NCBI RefSeq assembly: GCF_027019125.1
Contig: NZ_JALUXE010000030.1
Location: forward strand, 62,001 to 126,000
Direction: 5' to 3'
DNA from: Roseovarius sp.
GTDB taxonomy: Bacteria; Pseudomonadota; Alphaproteobacteria; Rhodobacterales; Rhodobacteraceae
Length of the DNA: 64,000 nt
Every line of letters starts with the position of its first letter. Within the stretch, counting starts at the first letter, position 1. The translations under genes and the position numbers were made by a program. The notes beneath the pieces are model-generated. The model ran no database searches. It was given only the letters and a program-made list of their open reading frames with translations, and was not told the DNA's origin. Shown here piece by piece: positions 27,544 to 37,102 of the stretch.

Positions 27544-28777
27544 TACCGTTTCCGCTGGCGACCTTCTGGCCGAGATCGAGACCGACAAGGCCACGATGGA
27601 ATTCGAGGCCGTAGACGAAGGCGTCGTCGGCAAGCTCCTGGTGGCCGAGGGCACCGAAGGGGTCAAGGTCAACACGCCGATTGCGGTTATGCTGGACGAG
27701 GGCGAGAGTGCCTCGGATATTTCCAGTGCCCCGGCCAAGGCCGAGGCTCCGGCGGCCAAGCAAGCTGAAGCTGAAGCTGAGGCCGCACCGCAATCTGCAA
27801 CCGCCGCCAAGCCTGCGCCCGCCGCGCCGAAATCGGGTGATGGTGCCCGGATCTTTGCTTCGCCGCTCGCCCGTCGCATCGCGGCGGACAAGGGCATTGA
27901 TCTCGCCGGGATCACAGGGTCTGGCCCGCACGGCCGGATCGTCAAGGCGGATGTCGAGGGAGCCAAGGCTGGCACCGCCCCTGCCGCAGCCGCCACAGAG
28001 ACGGCCGCACCCAAGCCCGCAGCGCCGGCCGCTGCAGTCGCCGCTGGTCCGTCTTCGGATGCCGTGGTGGCGATGTATCAGGGCCGCGCCTATGAAGAGG
28101 TCAAGCTTGACGGGATGCGCAAGACCATTGCCGCGCGCCTGACCGAGGCCAAGCAGACCGTGCCGCATTTCTACCTGCGCCGCGAAATCCGTCTGGATGC
28201 GCTGATGAAATTCCGCGCCGAGTTGAACAAGCAGTTGGAGCCGCGCGGCGTCAAGCTCTCGGTGAACGATTTTATCATCAAGGCCTGCGCGCTCGCGCTT
28301 CAGGCGGTGCCGGATGCCAATGCCGTCTGGGCCGGTGACAAGGTGCTGCGCCTCAAACCTTCGGACGTGGCCGTCGCCGTGGCCATCGAAGGCGGGCTGT
28401 TCACCCCGGTGCTGAAGGATGCAGAGATGAAATCGCTCTCTGCCCTCTCGGCAGAAATGAAAGACCTCGCCAAACGCGCCCGCGACCGCAAGTTGGCACC
28501 GCAGGAGTATCAGGGCGGCACCTTTGCCATTTCCAACCTCGGCATGTTCGGGATCGAGAATTTCGATGCCGTGATCAACCCGCCGCATGGCGCGATCCTC
28601 GCTGTGGGTGCGGGGCTGAAAAAGCCGGTGGTTGGCAAGGATGGCGAATTGACCGTGGCTACGGTCATGTCGGTAACGCTCTCGGTGGATCATCGGGTGA
28701 TCGACGGAGCGCTTGGTGCCGAGCTTTTGACGCAGATTGTCGAGAACCTCGAAAATCCGATGGTCATGCTGGCCTGA
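27461..28777 (+). CDS. pdhC: Pyruvate dehydrogenase E2, dihydrolipoamide acetyltransferase
   Basis: A 438-aa acyltransferase. Domains in order: lipoyl (1-80, [13 protein letters not shown]), Ala/Pro linker, E3-binding domain (about 128-165, [17 protein letters not shown]...[11 protein letters not shown]), a second Ala/Pro linker, and the catalytic domain with [12 protein letters not shown] near the C-terminus. It forms the complex core and moves acetyl groups to CoA. No lpd (E3) gene follows, as the next gene is convergent, so E3 must be encoded elsewhere. Confidence 0.96.
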   Translation: MATEILMPALSPTMEEGTLAKWLVKEGDTVSAGDLLAEIETDKATMEFEAVDEGVVGKLLVAEGTEGVKVNTPIAVMLDEGESASDISSAPAKAEAPAAKQAEAEAEAAPQSATAAKPAPAAPKSGDGARIFASPLARRIAADKGIDLAGITGSGPHGRIVKADVEGAKAGTAPAAAATETAAPKPAAPAAAVAAGPSSDAVVAMYQGRAYEEVKLDGMRKTIAARLTEAKQTVPHFYLRREIRLDALMKFRAELNKQLEPRGVKLSVNDFIIKACALALQAVPDANAVWAGDKVLRLKPSDVAVAVAIEGGLFTPVLKDAEMKSLSALSAEMKDLAKRARDRKLAPQEYQGGTFAISNLGMFGIENFDAVINPPHGAILAVGAGLKKPVVGKDGELTVATVMSVTLSVDHRVIDGALGAELLTQIVENLENPMVMLA

Positions 28778-28785
28778 AGAACGAT

Positions 28786-28806
28786 GCCCCGGCCCATGGC
28801 CGGGGC
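28786..28806. terminator. GC-rich hairpin between pdhC and convergent protease gene
   Basis: GCCCCGGCC-CAT-GGCCGGGGC is a perfect 9-bp stem with a 3-nt loop, 9 bp after the pdhC stop and 11 bp before the end of the convergent gene. No long T-run follows, so it may be a weak bidirectional terminator or an RNA-stabilising hairpin. Confidence 0.5.
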
Positions 28807-28816
28807 GTGCCCTTGT

Positions 28817-29395
28817 TTAACGGGTCAGGATCAGACGCCCGCCGGTGATCTCGATGCTGGCAAAGCGTTGCAGATAGTCCATCCCGAGCAGGGATTGCCC
28901 CATCTCACCCTCATTGACCACGGCGCGCAGATTTTCGTGGCGCACCGAACCAACGACGAGATTCTCAAGCCGCACAGGCGCTGTGGGCACTTCACCATTG
29001 GCAGTATAGGCGCGACCCAGATACGCGAGGCTCTTGGTATCTATTCCGATCCGTTCGGCATCCTCCTGGCTCAGCACGATCTGGCTGGCCCCGGTATCGA
29101 CGACAAACCGCACCGGCACGCCCGATACCTCTGCGGTCAGGTAGTAATGCCCGTCCGGCGCGCGAGGAAGTTCGATCCGGTCGCCCGAGACCACGCTCTG
29201 CATCGGGCGCACCGTCTGGCGAATATCCTCCCACAAGCCAACCGCTGCCAGAGCCCCGACAAAGATCAGCCCCCAGATCAACGCCTGTTGCGCCAGTTTG
29301 CCCAGTGAGGCCCGGTTTTGCGCCACGAACCACACGACGAGCACCGATCCGAGGATCACGAGGTACGTCAGTCTGGCGAAGTCAAAATCCTGCAT
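28817..29395 (-). CDS. Membrane-anchored retropepsin-like aspartic protease (clan AA)
   Basis: A 192-aa protein with two N-terminal hydrophobic segments (LTYLVILGSVLVVWFVA and ALIWGLIFVGALAAVGLW). A retropepsin-like domain follows, carrying the catalytic motif VRFVVDTGASQIVLS near residue 102 and a second conserved strand SLLGMDYLQRF. This matches the bacterial TIGR02281-type aspartic proteases; such enzymes dimerise, each chain giving one Asp. Targets are unknown. It converges on pdhC and lies 17 bp from the end of marC upstream on the same strand. Confidence 0.8.
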   Translation of the reverse strand: MQDFDFARLTYLVILGSVLVVWFVAQNRASLGKLAQQALIWGLIFVGALAAVGLWEDIRQTVRPMQSVVSGDRIELPRAPDGHYYLTAEVSGVPVRFVVDTGASQIVLSQEDAERIGIDTKSLAYLGRAYTANGEVPTAPVRLENLVVGSVRHENLRAVVNEGEMGQSLLGMDYLQRFASIEITGGRLILTR

Positions 29396-29412
29396 GGCCA
29401 GTATATAGGCGC

Positions 29413-30039
29413 TCAGCCCGCCAGACCAAAGCCGCGCAAGCCGTCGAGGACGAATTGCACCGCCAGTGCCGCCAGCAGCATCCCCAAGAGCCGTGTCACC
29501 ACGTTGATGCCCACCTTGCCAAGCGCGCGCTCCAAGAGGCCGGAGGTGAGAAACATGAAGAAAACCAGCGTGATGACCGACAGCATCACGCCGATGACCC
29601 AGATCAGCCCCTCGGCCCCCGGCTTTTGCCCGGCCAAGAGGATCACCGTCGCAATCGACCCCGGCCCGGCGATCAACGGAATGGCAATGGGAAAAATCGA
29701 GGGATCGTCGCCGTCTTCCTCCTCCGCCGCGTCGGCCTGTCCCTTGCGCCGCTGTCCTCGCCGCTCAAAAAGCATGTCGAGGGCCGTGAGAAACAGCAGC
29801 ATCCCACCTGCGATGCGAAAGGCCGGCATGGAAATGCCGATAAAACCCAGGACTGCCTCGCCCAAAGCCGCAAAAAGGATCAAGAGCAGCGCCGAGGTGA
29901 CACAGGCGCGAATGGCAATGGCCCGTCGCCGCGCCGTGCTCATCCCTTGGGTCAGTGCCACGAAGAGCGGCGTCATCCCGATTGGGTCTATGATCACGAA
30001 GAGCGTGACAAAGGCCGTGATGAGAAAAGTGGTATCCAT
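29413..30039 (-). CDS. MarC family integral membrane protein
   Basis: A 208-aa protein with six hydrophobic segments and the MarC/UPF0056 hallmarks: FVIIDPIGMTPLFVALTQ at the N-terminus and FPIAIPLIAGPGSIATVILL in the middle. A charged linker (RRGQRRKGQADAAEEEDGDD) separates the two halves. The family is predicted to be transporters, but function is unproven and the old link to multiple antibiotic resistance was not supported. The protease gene follows on the same strand. Confidence 0.88.
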   Translation of the reverse strand: MDTTFLITAFVTLFVIIDPIGMTPLFVALTQGMSTARRRAIAIRACVTSALLLILFAALGEAVLGFIGISMPAFRIAGGMLLFLTALDMLFERRGQRRKGQADAAEEEDGDDPSIFPIAIPLIAGPGSIATVILLAGQKPGAEGLIWVIGVMLSVITLVFFMFLTSGLLERALGKVGINVVTRLLGMLLAALAVQFVLDGLRGFGLAG

Positions 30040-30135
30040 AAGGTCCTTGCACCACTTTCAGGATGAAATGCCAAGGATAAACTCTGCTGATCCGAAATCC
30101 CGGGTACTCGCAAGGGTGGACCCAAGGAGGGCCGA

Positions 30136-31983
30136 TCAGCGCTCTGCCGCTTCCAGCCGCTCCAATGCCTCCATCCAGAGGGTTTCGGCAAGGGACAGAC
30201 CATCCTCGATCTCGGCGTATTTCTTTTGCCATTGGGTCAGGCCGTGAATGTCGTCATAGATTGCGGGGTCGGCCAGCTTTGCGGCGACCTTGCTTTCCAT
30301 ATCCTGAAGTTTCGCGATCCGGTCCTCGCAGCGTTTCACATCCTGCCGCAGCTTGAGGATGGCGTCGCGCGATGGCTTCTTAGGCTTGATTTCCTTTGGT
30401 TTTTCGGCGGGCTTTTCGGTGTCTGATCCATTCAGCAGCATGGTTCGATAGGCCTCGAGATCGCCCTCGTAGGGGGCTACCGCGCCATCGCGTACCAGCC
30501 ACAGTCGATCCGCCACCAGCCCCAGCAAATGCATGTCATGGCTGACCAGAATGATCGCGCCGGAATAGGCGGTCAACGCCTCGACCAGCGCTTCGCGGCT
30601 TTCGATGTCGAGGTGGTTCGTCGGTTCGTCGAGAATCAGCATATGCGGTGCATCGAGCGTGGCCAGCATCAGGGAAAGCCGCGCCTTCTGACCGCCCGAC
30701 AGCTTGCCCACCAGCGTTTCGGCCTGTTCGGCGCCGATGCCAAAGCCGCCCAAACGCGCCCTCAGTTTCGCCGGGGCCTCTTCGGGGCGGAGACGGCGGA
30801 TGTGGTCGATCGGCGTTTCGTCAAGGTGCAATTCTTCGACCTGATGCTGCGCGAAATACCCGACGCGCAATTTGGAAGCCTTGTGAATTTGCCCCTCTAG
30901 CGGTTCAAGTTTTCCCGCCAAGAGTTTGGAAAGCGTGGATTTTCCTTCGCCATTTCGGCCAAGGAGCGCGATCCTGTCGTCCTGATCAATCCGCAGGTTC
31001 AGCCGCCGCAACACCGGCACGCCATCATAACCCACCGATCCGCTCTCGATCCGCAAGATGGGCGGCGAGAGTTCTTCGGGCGTCGGAAAGGTAAAGCGTT
31101 TGAGTGCGGCTTCTTGCGGGGTCGTGATCGGTTTGAGCTTGGCGATCATCTTGAGGCGCGATTGCGCCTGCACGGCCTTGCTTGCCTTGGCGCGGAAGCG
31201 GTCGACAAAGCTCTGGAGATGTGCGCGGCGAGCTTCCTGTTTCTTGGCCTCCGACGCGGCAGCGGCAAGACGGGCAGCGCGGGTTTCCGCGAAAGTCTCA
31301 TAACCCCCTTGATAAAGCGTCAGTTTCTTGTCTTCGAGATGCAGGATCGAACCCACGGCGCGGTTCAAGAGGCCGCGATCATGGCTGACGATCAGCACGG
31401 TATGGGGATAGCGCGCAAGATAGGTTTCCAGCCACAGTGCCCCTTCGAGGTCGAGATAGTTGGTGGGTTCGTCAAGAAGCAGAAGGTCGGGCTGTGAGAA
31501 GAGCACGCCCGCGAGCGCCACGCGCATCCGCCAGCCACCGGAAAAGGCGGAGCAGGGCATGAGCTGTTCCTCGTCGGTGAATCCCAGTCCCTTGAGGATG
31601 CTGGCGGCGCGCGCCTCGGCTGACCAGGCGTCAATATCGGCCAGCCTCGTCTGGATCTCGGCGATCCTTGCGCCATCGGTCGAGCGCTCGGATTCTTCCA
31701 TGAGTTCAGCACGTTCCGTGTCATAGCTCAGAACGGTGTTGAGCAGAGACACCTCATTCCCCGGCACCTCCTGCGCCACACCGCCGATACGCGCGCGTGA
31801 GGGCAGGCTGATGCTGCCGCTTTCCAGCGCCAGTTCGCCCCGGATCAGGCGAAAGAGGGTGGTCTTGCCCGTGCCGTTACGGCCCACGATGCCGACCTTG
31901 TGGCCATCGGGGATAGAGGCAGAGGCGTTTTCGATCAGGGTGCGGCCCGCGACCGAATAGGTGATATCATCAATGCGCAACAT
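30136..31983 (-). CDS. ABC-F family ATPase (Uup/EttA-type, ribosome-associated)
   Basis: A 615-aa soluble protein with two ABC domains and no membrane segments. Domain 1 has GRNGTGKTT near residue 36, the signature [12 protein letters not shown] and [11 protein letters not shown]; domain 2 has [21 protein letters not shown] and [11 protein letters not shown]. Between them lies the linker ([22 protein letters not shown]) and at the end a coiled-coil tail (residues ~545-612). ABC-F proteins act on the ribosome rather than as transporters. It is divergent from ndk. Confidence 0.9.
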   Translation of the reverse strand: MLRIDDITYSVAGRTLIENASASIPDGHKVGIVGRNGTGKTTLFRLIRGELALESGSISLPSRARIGGVAQEVPGNEVSLLNTVLSYDTERAELMEESERSTDGARIAEIQTRLADIDAWSAEARAASILKGLGFTDEEQLMPCSAFSGGWRMRVALAGVLFSQPDLLLLDEPTNYLDLEGALWLETYLARYPHTVLIVSHDRGLLNRAVGSILHLEDKKLTLYQGGYETFAETRAARLAAAASEAKKQEARRAHLQSFVDRFRAKASKAVQAQSRLKMIAKLKPITTPQEAALKRFTFPTPEELSPPILRIESGSVGYDGVPVLRRLNLRIDQDDRIALLGRNGEGKSTLSKLLAGKLEPLEGQIHKASKLRVGYFAQHQVEELHLDETPIDHIRRLRPEEAPAKLRARLGGFGIGAEQAETLVGKLSGGQKARLSLMLATLDAPHMLILDEPTNHLDIESREALVEALTAYSGAIILVSHDMHLLGLVADRLWLVRDGAVAPYEGDLEAYRTMLLNGSDTEKPAEKPKEIKPKKPSRDAILKLRQDVKRCEDRIAKLQDMESKVAAKLADPAIYDDIHGLTQWQKKYAEIEDGLSLAETLWMEALERLEAAER

Positions 31984-32118
31984 GGCCCCCGCATGCCGTA
32001 TGTGCGCGCCGCCGTCAATCGCGGCTTTTCAAGGGGCGGTGCGCATGCTATCGGACCCGCGATCAAACGCGGTCGGGCAAGGGGCCGGGCCGGTGAAACC
32101 TACGGAAAAGAGGCTGAA

Positions 32119-32541
32119 ATGGCTGTTGAACGCACGCTGAGCATTATCAAACCCGACGCGACCAAGCGCAACCTGACCGGCAAGATCAATGCCAAGTTCG
32201 AGGATGCAGGTCTGCGCATCGTTGCGCAAAAGCGTATTCACCTGACGCCTGCACAGGCGGGTGTCTTCTATGCTGTGCACAAAGAGCGCCCCTTCTATGG
32301 CGAACTGTGCGATTTCATGGCGTCTGGCCCGGTTGTGGTGCAGGTGCTGGAAGGCGAAGGCGCCATTGCCAAGAACCGCGAAGTGATGGGCGCGACCAAC
32401 CCCAAGGATGCGGCCCCCGGTACGATCCGCGCGGAATTTGCCGAGTCGGTGGGTGAAAACTCGGTCCACGGTTCGGATGCTGCCGAAACCGCGGCCGTCG
32501 AGATCGCCTATTTCTTCTCGGGCCTCGAACTGGTCGGCTGA
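32119..32541 (+). CDS. ndk: Nucleoside diphosphate kinase
   Basis: A 140-aa enzyme that balances NTP pools. It begins [18 protein letters not shown] and holds the active-site His in [12 protein letters not shown] near residue 116, with the [11 protein letters not shown] loop. The open frame extends upstream to 31900, but family length and the conserved first residues fix the ATG at 32119. A strong terminator follows 25 bp after the stop. Confidence 0.97.
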   Translation: MAVERTLSIIKPDATKRNLTGKINAKFEDAGLRIVAQKRIHLTPAQAGVFYAVHKERPFYGELCDFMASGPVVVQVLEGEGAIAKNREVMGATNPKDAAPGTIRAEFAESVGENSVHGSDAAETAAVEIAYFFSGLELVG

Positions 32542-32566
32542 TCTTGAAGTGATGGATTAGGAAAAG

Positions 32567-32596
32567 GCCGTATCCCATTGGGATACGGCATTTTTC
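32567..32596. terminator. Rho-independent terminator after ndk (possibly bidirectional)
   Basis: GCCGTATCCC-ATT-GGGATACGGC is a perfect 10-bp stem with a 3-nt loop followed by ATTTTTC on the plus strand. The minus strand has AAAA before the stem (32562-32565), so it can also stop leftward transcription from the small gene at 32602-32718. Confidence 0.9.
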
Positions 32597-32601
32597 ATTT
32601 C

Positions 32602-32718
32602 TCAGATGCTGGCGAAATCCTGATAGACTGTCGCTGCGATTGGCTTGGTCTGCGGTCGTGGGGCCGCTTGAGGGGGCGCGGATTTGGCCCCTGACTTTGG
32701 GGGGGTGGCCTGTGGCAT
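32602..32718 (-). CDS. Probable small protein, 38 aa, Pro/Ala-rich
   Basis: A short frame starting at ATG 32718, seven bases after a GGAG ribosome-binding site. It encodes a Pro/Ala/Lys-rich N-terminal half and a more ordered tail, KPIAATVYQDFASI. Codon third positions are mostly G or C, as in neighbouring genes. The stop is followed within 6 bp by the ndk terminator hairpin in the right orientation to end this transcript. I do not recognise a family. It could be chance, but the RBS, codon bias and terminator together favour a real gene. Confidence 0.45.
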   Translation of the reverse strand: MPQATPPKSGAKSAPPQAAPRPQTKPIAATVYQDFASI

Positions 32719-32833
32719 TGGACTGCTCCGTTGATGCTGGCAGGGGTTGAACACCCTGACCTTTGGTTATCCTTACAGTATCGGTAAGTTTCGCGGCGCA
32801 GCTAGGGTGCAATTATGGCAGAACTATGGCGAA

Positions 32834-33883
32834 TCAGGCGCTTAGCTGATCCACCACGGTGACGCCGTAACCTTGAAAGCCGTCCATGGCGCTGAGGGCC
32901 TCGTTCAACCCAGACAATCCGATGCGTTTGGTGATCAGGCGTTCGGGGTCGAGGTGGCCGGCAGAGATCATGGCAAAGAGCGCGGCAAAGCGGTCAGCCC
33001 CCATGCCACGGGTGCCGTGGAGGGTGATTTGCCGGGAATAGACCAGTTCCAGCAGCGGCAGTTCGGGTGTCGCGTGGCGTCCAAGAGGCATCCCGATCTG
33101 CACATGCCGCCCAAGTTTACGAAGGCTTTTCAAGGAGTTGTGGAAGGTGTCGGTGATCCCGAGCGCGTCGAGGGACACATGCGCGCCGCCTTGGGTCAGG
33201 TCGCGCACGGCGGCCCCCACATCCGGGGCTTGGCTGGCATCAAGAGTTAGGGTTGAGCCCAGGGTTTTTGCGATGCGCAAGGCCTCGGGGTTGACGTCCA
33301 CGGCCAGAACACGGGCGCCGATTGCCGCGCCGATCATCACTGCCGAGAGGCCGACGCCACCGCAACCGTGGACGCTAAGCCATTCACCTGGTTGAGTTTT
33401 TGCCCGGTCTATCACGGCGCGAAAGGCCGTTGTGACGCGACAGCCCATGCCGGCCGCGGCGGCAAAACCCATGGTGTCGGGCAAATGCACGAGGTTGAAA
33501 TCGGCGCGCGGGATGGCGAGGCGTTCGGCGAAAGCCCCCCATCCGGTAAAGCCGATGACCTGTTGATGATTGCAGATCGTGGGCTCGCCGCCCCGGCAAT
33601 CGGGGCAGGTGCCGCAGCCCAGAATGAACGGGGCCGTGACCCTGTCGCCCACCGCGAAGGCCCGACATTCCGGCCCGATTTCAAGGACTTCGCCCGCGAA
33701 TTCATGCCCCATGACATGCGGCAGGATCACATCGGGATCGGCCCCTTTCCACGCGTGATGGTCCGAGCGACAGACGCCACAGGCGCGGACGGCAATCACC
33801 GCGCCGTCGCGGGGGCATTCGGGATCGGGCACTTCGGTGATGTCGGTGGGGGTATTGTAGTGGGTCAGGAGGGCAGCGCGCAT
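32834..33883 (-). CDS. Zinc-dependent alcohol dehydrogenase (MDR family)
   Basis: A 349-aa medium-chain dehydrogenase. The catalytic zinc site is CGVCRSDHHAWKG plus GHEFAGEV, and the structural zinc site is GCGTCPDCRGGEPTIC (four Cys). The Rossmann motif is LSVHGCGGVGLSAVMIG near residue 165. Such enzymes oxidise primary or secondary alcohols with NAD(P). It is monocistronic, with a triple TGTAAGGT repeat 60-98 bp upstream. Substrate unknown; nearby serine-cycle genes make a C1 or short alcohol conceivable (inference). Confidence 0.88.
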   Translation of the reverse strand: MRAALLTHYNTPTDITEVPDPECPRDGAVIAVRACGVCRSDHHAWKGADPDVILPHVMGHEFAGEVLEIGPECRAFAVGDRVTAPFILGCGTCPDCRGGEPTICNHQQVIGFTGWGAFAERLAIPRADFNLVHLPDTMGFAAAAGMGCRVTTAFRAVIDRAKTQPGEWLSVHGCGGVGLSAVMIGAAIGARVLAVDVNPEALRIAKTLGSTLTLDASQAPDVGAAVRDLTQGGAHVSLDALGITDTFHNSLKSLRKLGRHVQIGMPLGRHATPELPLLELVYSRQITLHGTRGMGADRFAALFAMISAGHLDPERLITKRIGLSGLNEALSAMDGFQGYGVTVVDQLSA

Positions 33884-33942
33884 CGGGCACCTATGGCTGA
33901 AATTTTGCGCAGCCTAGGGGCGGGGATTGGCGCGTGCAAGTC

Positions 33943-33981
33943 TGTAAGGTTTGTAAGGTTTGGCACCTGATTTTGTAAGGT
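33943..33981. repeat. Three TGTAAGGT direct repeats upstream of the alcohol dehydrogenase
   Basis: TGTAAGGT occurs at 33943-33950, 33952-33959 and 33974-33981, spaced 9 and 22 bp apart (about one and two helical turns). They lie 60-98 bp upstream of the alcohol dehydrogenase start, reading ACCTTACA toward the gene. This is suitable for cooperative regulator binding. Confidence 0.4.
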
Positions 33982-34033
33982 CCGGATAGGGTCGGGGCCG
34001 CCACAGGGAGAAGCGACCCCAAGGTCAGGCGGA

Positions 34034-34918
34034 TCAGGCGACCATCCGCTCGACCACCTCGCCGAAGGAGGAGGGTGTCGGGACAATGGTTACACCCGCC
34101 TCGGAGAGGATCTCGACCTTTTCCTGCGCCGATTCGCCGAAAGCCGATACGATGGCCCCGGCATGGCCCATGCGTCGCCCTTTGGGTGCCGAGAGACCGG
34201 CGATATAGGCCGCCACAGGTTTGGTCATGTGGTCGCGGATATAGGCGGCGGCTTCGGCCTCTTGCGGGCCGCCGATTTCGCCGACCATGACCACGGCGTC
34301 GGTATCGGGATCATTCTCGAAGAGTTCGAGAATGTCGCGGAAGGACGAGCCGTTGATCGGATCGCCGCCGATACCCACGGAGGTGGACACGCCGATGCCG
34401 CGCTCTTTCATCTGGGAGGCGGCCTCGTATCCCAGGGTGCCCGACCGCCCGATGATGCCCACGCGCCCCGGTTTGTAGATATGCGGCGGCATGAGACCGG
34501 CAAAGGCCTGACCGGGGGTGATGATGCCCGCGCAGTTGGGGCCGATGAGGCGCATCCGCTTTTCCGCCTTGTAACGGCGCATGTAGCGCTTGACCTTGAT
34601 CATGTCGCTGGCGGGGATGCCGTCGGCGATGCAGACGCAGGTGGCGATGCCGGCATCCGCCGCCTCCATGATGCTGTCGGCGGCAAAGGGGGGCGGGACG
34701 AAACAGATCACGAGATCCGCGCCGGTTTCGGCCACCGCCCCTTTGACGGTGTTGAAGACGGGCAGGCCGTTATGCTTGGTGCCGCCCTTGCCGGGGGTTA
34801 CGCCGCCCACCACGTTGGTGCCCTGGTTGATCATGTCCTGGGTGTGAAAGCTGCCGATGCGGCCGGTGAGGCCGGTCACGAGAACGCGGCTGTTCTTGTC
34901 GATGAGAATGGCCATCAT
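34034..34918 (-). CDS. mtkB: Malate--CoA ligase (malate thiokinase), alpha-type subunit
   Basis: A 294-aa SucD-like subunit with an N-terminal CoA-binding Rossmann domain ([20 protein letters not shown]) and the phospho-His loop [10 protein letters not shown] near residue 250. By sequence alone it could be succinyl-CoA synthetase alpha. Its position after mcl and sgaA, and not beside sucAB, points to malate thiokinase, which makes malyl-CoA from malate, ATP and CoA in the serine cycle. It overlaps mtkA by 4 bp (ATGA) and ends the operon. Confidence 0.82.
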   Translation of the reverse strand: MMAILIDKNSRVLVTGLTGRIGSFHTQDMINQGTNVVGGVTPGKGGTKHNGLPVFNTVKGAVAETGADLVICFVPPPFAADSIMEAADAGIATCVCIADGIPASDMIKVKRYMRRYKAEKRMRLIGPNCAGIITPGQAFAGLMPPHIYKPGRVGIIGRSGTLGYEAASQMKERGIGVSTSVGIGGDPINGSSFRDILELFENDPDTDAVVMVGEIGGPQEAEAAAYIRDHMTKPVAAYIAGLSAPKGRRMGHAGAIVSAFGESAQEKVEILSEAGVTIVPTPSSFGEVVERMVA

Positions 34919-36105
34919 GCGGCTCCCTTGACGGTGGTTTTGGTGTCGGACCAGGCGCGGACCACCAGATCGGCGGCCTCGGCCAAGGTGTCGGCGGTCA
35001 GGATCGGCAGGCCGCTTTCGGCGATCAGTTTGCGGCCCTCTTCGACATTGGTGCCCGAGAGGCGCACGACGAGGGGCAGGGTGAGGTTCAATTCCCGCAC
35101 CGCGCGGATGACACCCTCGGCGATCCAGTCGCAGCGGTTGATGCCTGCAAAGATATTGACGAGAATCGCCTCGACATTGCGGTCATTGAGCACGGCCCGA
35201 AAGGACATGAGCACGCGCTCGGGGCTGGCGCCGCCGCCGACGTCGAGAAAGTTGGCCGGTTCGCCCCCCGCCATCTTGATCATGTCGAGCGTGGCCATGG
35301 CGAGGCCCGCACCGTTGACGATGCAGCCGATTTCGCCGTCAAGCCCGATATAGTTGAGACCCCGGTCGCCCGCGAAGGTTTCGCGCGGGTCTTCCTGGCT
35401 CTTGTCGCGCAGTTCCGAGATTTCGGGGCGACGGAAGAGGGCGTTGTCGTCAAAGCTGACCTTGGCGTCCAGCGCCATGATCTCGCCCGAGGTGGTGACG
35501 ACGAGCGGGTTGATCTCTACCATATTGGCGTCGGTTTCCTCCATCATGCGGTAGCAGCCGATGATGGTCTTGACCGCCTGCGGGATGAGCGCCGCGTCAA
35601 GGCCAAGGGAAAAGGCGATCTCACGCGCCTGGAACGCCTGCATCCCCACCGCCGGATCGACCACCGAGCGGATGATCGATTCGGGCTCTTGCGCGGATAT
35701 CTCTTCGATTTCCATGCCGCCCTGGCCCGAGGCCACGACCACGACACGCTCTTCCTTGCGGTCCATCACGAAGGCCAGATAGATTTCCTGCGCGATGCTG
35801 GTGGCCTCTTCGACATAGAGGCGGCTCACGAGTTTGCCCTGGGGGCCGGTCTGATGGGTTACGAGCATGCGCCCCAGCATCCATTGCGCGGCTTCGGAAA
35901 TCTCGGTCTCGTTCTTGCAGATGCGCACGCCGCCCGCCTTGCCGCGTGCGCCGGAATGGATCTGGGCCTTGACGACCCAACGGTCGCCCGACAGTTCCGA
36001 GGCGCGGTAAACCGCCTGTTCGGGGCTATAGGCGATACCGCCGCGCGGCACCTGCACGCCAAAGCGTTTCAAGAGTTCCTTGGCCTGGAATTCGTGGATG
36101 TCCAT
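34915..36105 (-). CDS. mtkA: Malate--CoA ligase (malate thiokinase), beta-type subunit
   Basis: A 396-aa SucC-like ATP-grasp subunit. It starts [17 protein letters not shown], carries the [18 protein letters not shown] nucleotide-binding segment and ends with a ligase-CoA domain ([31 protein letters not shown]). Sequence resembles succinyl-CoA synthetase beta; context with mcl and sgaA favours MtkA. An AGGGAGGAC-like ribosome-binding site precedes the ATG. The 4-bp overlap with mtkB couples the two subunits. Confidence 0.82.
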   Translation of the reverse strand: MDIHEFQAKELLKRFGVQVPRGGIAYSPEQAVYRASELSGDRWVVKAQIHSGARGKAGGVRICKNETEISEAAQWMLGRMLVTHQTGPQGKLVSRLYVEEATSIAQEIYLAFVMDRKEERVVVVASGQGGMEIEEISAQEPESIIRSVVDPAVGMQAFQAREIAFSLGLDAALIPQAVKTIIGCYRMMEETDANMVEINPLVVTTSGEIMALDAKVSFDDNALFRRPEISELRDKSQEDPRETFAGDRGLNYIGLDGEIGCIVNGAGLAMATLDMIKMAGGEPANFLDVGGGASPERVLMSFRAVLNDRNVEAILVNIFAGINRCDWIAEGVIRAVRELNLTLPLVVRLSGTNVEEGRKLIAESGLPILTADTLAEAADLVVRAWSDTKTTVKGAA

Positions 36106-36148
36106 TTTGTAGTCCTCCCTTTTCTGGTTGGCCTTATCGGGTTGGCCC

Positions 36149-37090
36149 TCAGCCTTTGGCGGCGATGGCGTCGGCGACGCTGATGACGTTGTTGGCCATG
36201 CGTTCGGAGGCCGCGTCGATCATCTTGCCGTCAAGGCTGGCGGCCCCTTTGCCCTGGGCTTCGGCCTTGCGCAGTTCTTCGATGATGCGACGGGCGCGGG
36301 TGACTTCGGCCTCGGGGGGCGAAAACACCTCGTTGGCGAGCGCGATCTGGCTGGGGTGGATCGCCCATTTGCCCTCGATCCCCAGGGTGGCGGCGCGTTT
36401 GGCCGAGAGCGTGTAGCCGTCCGGATCGGAGAAATCGCCGAACGGCCCGTCGATGGCGCGCAATCCGTAGGCGCGGCAGGCGACGGTCATGCGGCTGAGG
36501 GCAAAGTGCCATTGGTCGCCGGGGTAATCGGGGTTGAGGCCGCCAATCACCACGGTGCGGGCGCGGTTCGAGGCGGCGTAATCGGCCACGCCGAAATGCA
36601 GCGCCTCAAGCCGTCCGGGGGCCGCGGCGATCGCCTCGACATTGGCCATGCCGAGGGCGGTTTCGATCAACGCCTCAAGCCCGATCTGATGGGTGAAGCC
36701 CATCGCCGTCTCGATCTGGCTGACCATGGTCTCGACGGTGTAGAGATCGGCGGGCACGCCCACCTTGGGGACGAGGATCGTATCAAGGTGCTGGCCTGCC
36801 TGTTCCACGATCTCGACCACGTCGCGATACATGTAATGGGTATCGAGCCCGTTGATGCGGATCGAGATGGTCTTGCCCTTGGCTTTCCAGTCGATGTCAT
36901 TGAGCGCCTGGATGATATTGGCGCGGGCCTGCACCTTGTCGGGGGGCGCGACGGCATCCTCGAGATCGAAGAAGATGTAATCGACGTCCGACTCTGCCGC
37001 CTTGTCGATCATCGACGGGCTGGAGCCGGGAACGGCGAGTTCCGAGCGTTGCAGGCGTTGCCTTTTCAGCGGGTGAAGTGTGTAGCTCAT
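36149..37090 (-). CDS. mcl: L-malyl-CoA/beta-methylmalyl-CoA lyase (HpcH/HpaI family)
   Basis: A 313-aa Mg-dependent CitE-like lyase. Key segments are [14 protein letters not shown], the [15 protein letters not shown] acidic metal-binding motif, [31 protein letters not shown] (catalytic Glu) and [11 protein letters not shown]. It splits malyl-CoA into acetyl-CoA and glyoxylate. Only 12 bp separate it from sgaA upstream, and mtkA follows after 43 bp. Confidence 0.88.
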   Translation of the reverse strand: MSYTLHPLKRQRLQRSELAVPGSSPSMIDKAAESDVDYIFFDLEDAVAPPDKVQARANIIQALNDIDWKAKGKTISIRINGLDTHYMYRDVVEIVEQAGQHLDTILVPKVGVPADLYTVETMVSQIETAMGFTHQIGLEALIETALGMANVEAIAAAPGRLEALHFGVADYAASNRARTVVIGGLNPDYPGDQWHFALSRMTVACRAYGLRAIDGPFGDFSDPDGYTLSAKRAATLGIEGKWAIHPSQIALANEVFSPPEAEVTRARRIIEELRKAEAQGKGAASLDGKMIDAASERMANNVISVADAIAAKG

Positions 37091-37102
37091 TGAAATCCCC
37101 GA

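Noticed and set aside
25087-28014. Very long minus-strand open frame opposite pdhABC
   Set aside because: It is a phase artefact of GC-rich coding DNA. The plus strand encodes unmistakable pyruvate dehydrogenase subunits, and the antisense product is low-complexity Gly/His/Arg sequence.
31900-32118. N-terminal extension of ndk
   Set aside because: The extra 73 codons overlap the divergent ABC-F gene, and ndk proteins start at the [16 protein letters not shown] segment.
34034-36105. Annotation of the ligase pair as succinyl-CoA synthetase sucCD
   Set aside because: Sequence allows it, but the pair is embedded with mcl and sgaA and not beside sucAB or mdh. Malate-CoA ligase is the better call, though not proven.
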